This document shows, one piece after another, positions 59,550 through 64,000 of a stretch of DNA of 64,000 nt (the first letter of the stretch is position 1; every line of letters begins with the position of its first letter). This stretch comes from Cryptomeria japonica (lineage: Eukaryota > Streptophyta > Pinopsida > Cupressales > Cupressaceae). The stretch is from the NCBI RefSeq assembly GCF_030272615.1, contig NC_081411.1:152447971-152511970 (forward strand). Reading direction: 5' to 3'. The notes below the pieces were generated by a model that saw only the letters and a program-made list of their open reading frames with translations, searched no databases and had not been told where the DNA came from. The position numbers and the translations under genes are program-made.

Positions 59550-59684
59550 TGTTGAGACATGGACCAGCTAGGACTCAAACCTAGGACCTTCCATACACTA
59601 TTGGAGTGCTCTACCACTGAGCTACTGGCCCCTCTTGGACCAGTCCATCGTCGGTCCGGGTGTGGCTTATTTCCAACACCAACA
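59550..59684 (-). repeat. TRIM-like element 5' LTR
   Basis: 135 bp, exactly the length of the other copy; ends TTTCCAACACCAACA on the plus strand, then ATATA. Confidence 0.85.
59561..59631 (-). ncRNA. tRNA-like sequence in the 5' LTR
   Basis: Same fold as the copy at 56712. Here the acceptor stem is fully paired (GGGCCAG with CTGGTCC, one G-T). The A box is intact; the B box has one CpG-type change (GGTTTGAGTCC). Confidence 0.75.
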
Positions 59685-60012
59685 ATATAAACCGATTTCA
59701 TAAGCTGGACCAAGATAGTCCGACCAAAACACCAAATATCACTTACTGGTAAAGCTAACTAGGAAAGATAGAAGCTAGGCCAGTACCAATAAATACCAAA
59801 AATGATAAAAGCCAATCATGAACCAACAGAATATAGAAAGCATATAACTATCCAGAGTAAGAATCCAAAATTGATTCCAGAGATCTGATCATACCAGATC
59901 GGAATCATAGCCAAAACCAAGATGATCACCAAGACTATCCAGGATAGGTCCAACCGGGATATAGTGTTGACAACAATGAAAATAATTAACCAAATTCAAC
60001 ATATTTCCAACA

Positions 60013-62178
60013 ATCTCCCCCTTAGGCATTGATGGCAACAATGAATGTGAAAAACATACAAGTGCCAAGGAATGCCAACAATCTCCCTCAAAGATATGAT
60101 TGATTTTCACATGAATACCACCTCTCCCCCTTTGACATCAATGACAAAGGATGGATACCAGATCAAAAATACTAAACCAAACAGGTGACTACTCCCCCTG
60201 GGTAGTAGCATCATCTCATCAACCCGGATCAAAGAAAATATATGATAAGCTTACCGGATTGATGCATTCTTGCATCTATAAGTCTCTTTCAGAGGGTTGG
60301 TAACCCCCAATTGATCTCTGAGATATTCAAAAGTATCTTTAGGCAATGGTTTAGTTAGAATATATGCAATTTTCTCCTTAGTAGGCACATAAACCTATCT
60401 GACTTCCTTTTCTTCCACCTTTTCCTTCAAGAAATTGTACCTTATAGAAATGTGTTTTGATTTGGAATGAAATACCGGATTCTTTGTGTAAAGTAAAAAA
60501 TTGGATCCTAGTGACTCCCCACCGAGGAGAGAGAAAGGAAGCCACTCAGATGATTTTTACTTTGGAGAACTTTAAATTCAAAAGAGAGGCTTAAATCCAC
60601 TAGATCCAAATCCAATAGAGACAAGGATATGAATTCCAAGTGGATTGCAAGGGTTGAAGTATGATTTGCCCTCTTTTGTAAATGAGAAAGTTGACTTGTT
60701 GACTATGTGGAAAGAGAGAGAAAATAAGTGAAATGAGGAGCTACCGATTCGGGATCGTGATGTAACTTTGGATCTGAGCTAACTAGATTGATACGGATTT
60801 GCCCTGCAAATTTGGAGAAAAGTCGTCAGGACCATGGCGGGAGTGTACATGGTCCTCCACAAAATCCACGAAAGGAAAAGGGTTCTTTCATCTCTACAAA
60901 TGAAGACCAAACCTGCAATTATAGTTTTGCACCTGCAACCTACACACAAAAAACAAAGGAAAAGGGGGTTGTAGATAGGGGTTTGCCTCAATCAAACCCC
61001 GATTGAGGAATCAACCTTGAAAGAAAGTAATTGCAAATGCTTGAATGTAAACAATGGAAATGTATACCTTGTAGATCTACAATTTGTTGATGATGATTGC
61101 TTTGCTTCTTGAATGTAATCACAAGCATTGCATGGAATGGCATGTAACATGACAAAACCCTAACACACATACATGCTTGCAAATGATTGTTGAAATATTG
61201 CTCCAATGGATGAATGAAGAAGACTTGAATGCTTGAATGCTTGATGATGTATACCTTTGCATATGCTTGCTTATCTCGTTCCTTCTTGAATTTTGCCTTC
61301 CACAAATGAGAAAACCAACTCCCTTTTATACATGCCTCTGAAGATTAATTCATCTCACCAAAGGCCGACATCGAGAAGATTTGGGATCACAAAGCGCAGA
61401 TAGGGCGGGGGGGGCTATCTTGGGGCTACCCTAAGAGGGTGGGATAGTGGTGCCACACCCCTATCCAAGGGGGACAGGGGTTCCACACCCCTATCCTACC
61501 CTATATTGGGGCCCAGATAGGGTCCTAAGGCTATCTCAGGGCTCAAACAAGAAGGGGTCAAGGGGTGAAAATGCAGAAAGAGGTCTTGGCTAGGAAGGAG
61601 GATGTCGTCGCCAAGGTGAGGACCTCAAATGTGGTTAAAATTGTAGGAGGCACAATTTTATGACACTACACTTTGACATATCAATAGCAGCAGTATTATC
61701 ACAGTGAATAACAATAGGCTCATCATAACTTACCCTTATATCTTTTAACATTTGTTTCATCCATAAAATCTTAGTACAGTTGGTAGCAGCAGCTACATAT
61801 TCTGCTTCAGCAATAGATAATGAAGTACATGGTTGTTTCTTGCTAAGCCATGAAACCAATCTAATCCATAAGAGGCAGTTAAACCATAGCACAAACCCAA
61901 GCACTGTAGTGCACAACACAAGGAAACCAAGGGCGCACACCTTGCAACAATCCCCAATGATTTGATCTTCAGAATGATTTAGTTTCACATACATGGGAGT
62001 CTTTGAATTTTCTTGATTTATTGACTCTTTATGTTGTTCCTCTGTCACAATTGAGTTTTTTTATGTTATTGGAGTGGCAGGTTCACTATTCTAAGAAGAT
62101 TCATGCATTACCAATTTAGGTCTGATAAATTCATCTTCCGATCCACAGTCATATGATTTGATCTGATTACTACCATGT
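60013..62178 (-). pseudogene. Copia-G 3' untranslated region and pol remnants, twice disrupted
   Basis: 60024-60486 is the 3' end with the RNase H C-terminus, aligned to Copia-D 46540-46995. It resumes at 61671 after a solo LTR with RNase H sequence (VIHCDNTAAIDMSK, SIAEAEYVAAATNC; 61676-61862). It then jumps, across about 85 bases of unrelated filler (61863-61947), to the sequence that lies upstream of RT in Copia-D (48400-48620), so the RT is deleted. It is cut at 62178 by the next insertion. Confidence 0.75.
60487..61670 (-). repeat. Solo LTR inserted in Copia-G RNase H
   Basis: TGTA...TACA ends, 1184 bp, flanked by perfect CTTTG duplications (60482-60486 and 61671-61675). A TATAAAAGGGAG box on the minus strand (about 61320-61333) suggests minus orientation. 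Contains a G/C-rich run near 61410-61520 with repeated CTATCC-type words. No internal domain, so a solo LTR or an LTR of unknown family. Confidence 0.85.
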
Positions 62179-63018
62179 TGATGCAGAGCATCATGAAAAA
62201 CCAACCAAGAACCCCAAATCAACCATGGAGTCCCAATCCTAGGGTGCTCAATGACCCAAAATAATCATCAATATACAACCTTGATATGTTCAAGGCATCT
62301 AACAAGATTACTATCAACCAACCAATCCAAAATCAAATCTTTCATATCATTTATAACCCTTTAAACATTATTCAAGACCCAAACAATGCATTATGTTGTC
62401 CTAGTTAATGACAGACTGATAGACCCATACTCTATTATTAATAACTTTCAAACCAAACAATAGTTTGAAGATCTCTTCGGTGAGGCTGTATAAAACTAGG
62501 TTTCTAAACCCATGTCCAAATTTGAGAACAATCCAACACTTCATTTTTGAATTATTCCCCCCGTACTGAGACCTATTTTTACTATCATAAACAACTCAGA
62601 AAAATTCAGCATTTAGCCTGCTAGGGAATCAAATATCTCATAAAATACTTAACCAATAACATTGAAACTGAATTAATTTGAAATATAATTCAACCCTCTA
62701 TCAAACACCAAATTTACAACAATTTCCAATGGTGCAATCAAAATAGTTTAGTGAAACTCTCCACAAACCCCAATTTGGAGGGTTTTTTGACAGTTTTCAC
62801 CAAATCTTGCATAACTTGCTTAAAAGTGATTGAAATTAAATGAAACCAAAGGGAAAAAAATTTAGCTCATGCCATTATCATATCCAATGTATTTCCAATG
62901 GAGATAAATTATTTTTCATAAAGAAAAATGTGAATGATCAGACTACAATACCCAGAAAACAATGTGGAGTGTGTAAAAACTTCAAATGTTATTCATTTCC
63001 TTCCTCCAATCATACACA
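62179..63018 (-). repeat. Left (3') LTR of the young element, probable extent
   Basis: The left edge is fixed by the repeat with 63927. The right edge is inferred from the purine tract and a TG start in element sense. Confidence 0.55.
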
Positions 63019-63910
63019 CCCCCCATTGGATTTGACTAAATGATGGTTTTTATAACCTCCACACATCCTTATGGTAGTTACAACTTCCCAAGACCAATTA
63101 CATCCTTGGTTTGCAACTTTTAGAACATGGTTTGTTGCTTGACAACACTTAATGCCACAAATGACAACTTTGATGAATATGAATTCCAAACTTGTAAGAC
63201 TTCACATGAACCTTCCAAATACGCAAAAATGGACTTCAAATGACCTTTTACAACCTTTTTACCCTTTCTTGACTTTTTTATACAAATTTGACCTCATAAA
63301 CCCAATCAAGACCTTATTAGGACAACTGGGACAACTCATTATAATTGACTCTTTTAGCCTTGCATATGACCTCATAATGGCTCAAAATACATTAAAATGA
63401 CCATATAAACTCAAATATGAGTGAAATGATTCATGGCATGACCTTTAACCTCCTGGTGTACATTTGGGTTAGGTGCTCCTGCACCATACTACTGACCTTG
63501 AAATCTTTCCAAGTCCCTTGAAAACAACCTTCAAAAAAAAATTGTATCTTGGACTGAAACTTTGTCTTTGTCTTCATCTTTATCTCTACCTCTTCCTTTC
63601 ATCATTCTCTCATTATCCTCATGCTACTGCTACCAACTTCAAAAATTTAATCATTCTCCCAACTACTCACATCCATGGAGCATCCAATGGCTACAACTCA
63701 AGGTGTTCCTCAAGCATCCACCTCTCCTACTGCACACACACAAACTCATACTTCCTTTGCCTCACCTAGGAGTATCTTTTTCCTCTCTCCCTAGTCTTTT
63801 GCCAACCACAACCAGGTTTTCTCTTCAACCTGTTCCTTTGTAGTTAGGTGGATCCAACACATGTAACCAAACACAACATAAACAACTTTCCTAGCCCAGA
63901 TCTTTTGTTG
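63019..63910. other. Interior of the young element
   Basis: Open stretches on the plus strand at 63473-63843 are low-complexity (Ser, Leu, His rich) and antisense to the element. I do not call a gene. Confidence 0.45.
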
Positions 63911-63923
63911 GGCTCTGATACCA
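63911..63923 (-). promoter_or_regulatory. Primer-binding site of the young element
   Basis: TGGTATCAGAGCC in element sense, three bases after the 5' LTR. Confidence 0.8.
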
Positions 63924-63926
63924 ATT

Positions 63927-64000
63927 TAATGCAGAGCATCATGAAAAACCAACCAAGAACCCCAAATCAACCATGGAGTCCCAATCCTAGGGTGCTCAAT
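63927..64000 (-). repeat. Right (5') LTR of the young element, truncated by the window
   Basis: First 74 bases on the plus strand match 62179-62252 except that TGATG is TAATG. Confidence 0.75.

Larger units (their letters stand above)
56701..59684 (-). mobile_element. TRIM-like LTR element with tRNA-like sequence in each LTR
   Basis: Two 135-bp direct repeats (56701-56835 and 59550-59684) with TG...CA ends and about ten differences, mostly transitions, flank 2.7 kb without coding capacity. In element sense (minus) the 5' LTR is followed at once by TGGTATCAGAGC (59538-59549), and the 3' LTR is preceded by a purine tract ending in seven G (56836-56845). ATATA duplications lie on both sides, and the element sits inside the Copia-G LTR. 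These four hallmarks together make an LTR-retrotransposon origin secure. The LTRs are very short for copia or Ty3, as in TRIMs. Confidence 0.85.
55818..60012 (-). repeat. Copia-G 3' LTR, interrupted by the TRIM-like element
   Basis: 55818-56700 plus 59690-60012 together give about 1.2 kb aligning to the Copia-D LTR. The outer end is ATATTTCCAACA, followed by a purine tract (AAGGGGGAGAT in element sense, 60013-60023). Its left edge is either 55818 or 55821. Confidence 0.8.
62179..64000 (-). mobile_element. Young non-autonomous LTR element, cut by the window end
   Basis: The sequence at 62179-62252 recurs at 63927-64000 with one difference in 74 bases. In element sense the right copy (5' LTR) is followed by AAATTGGTATCAGAGCC (63911-63926), a tRNA-Met primer site. 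A likely polypurine tract, AATGGGGGG in element sense at 63019-63027, would make the left LTR 62179-63018 (TGTGTATG...GCATCA, 840 bp) and the interior only about 0.9 kb with no recognisable protein. It is inserted in Copia-G. Confidence 0.7.

Noticed and set aside
63473-63843. Ser/Leu/His-rich plus-strand frames near the window end
   Set aside because: Low complexity, antisense to a young non-coding LTR element, no recognisable family.

Overview
The window is plant nuclear DNA made almost entirely of nested LTR retrotransposons. I see no ordinary host gene, no rRNA and no CRISPR. The Tat-lineage Ty3 elements with two RNase H domains, the Ty1/copia elements primed by initiator tRNA-Met, the very long repeat nests and the C-to-T style decay point to a large-genome seed plant, perhaps a gymnosperm. 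The sequence does not settle the species.

Layout. Bases 1-1277 hold a broken Ty1/copia piece (Copia-E, minus strand). Bases 1278-45853 are one old minus-strand Tat element (Tat-A) that has been opened twice. Tat-C, a decayed plus-strand Tat element, sits at about 2.0-10.0 kb inside an intron of Tat-A's antisense gene. Tat-B (22255-43402, target duplication AGCCT) sits inside Tat-A's leader. Tat-B itself carries a Tnt1/Tork-type copia element in its leader (Copia-F, 35931-40952, target duplication AGACG). Bases 45854-52332 are Copia-D (minus strand, 5' LTR complete, 3' LTR partial). Next come a plus-strand Ty3 integrase remnant (52.4-53.6 kb) and a solo copia LTR (54193-55397). Copia-G (55818 to about 62178) is shredded by three insertions: a TRIM-like element (56701-59684), a solo LTR (60487-61670), and a young non-autonomous LTR element that starts at 62179 and runs off the window.

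Two arrangements stand out. First, Tat-A and Tat-B each carry, between pol and the 3' LTR and on the strand opposite to pol, a two-exon gene for a plant mobile domain (PMD, MAIN/MAIL-like) protein. It has its own TATA-like signal, a conserved first exon, a GT-AG intron and a long second exon. Tat-C, same lineage, has no such gene. Second, the TRIM-like element has 135-bp LTRs, each containing a tRNA-like sequence with A and B boxes, an adjacent tRNA-Met primer site, a polypurine tract and an ATATA target duplication. Its interior holds a tandem array of about 20 hairpin-forming 41-bp units.

How the parts work together: in Tat-B the gag-pol polyprotein (gag, protease, G-patch, RT, degenerate RNase H, archaeal-type RNase H, integrase) is read from the minus strand and the PMD gene is read towards it from the other end, so the two units converge. 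Tat-B's reading frames are broken only by single stop codons, with no frameshift. Tat-A and Tat-C are much more decayed.
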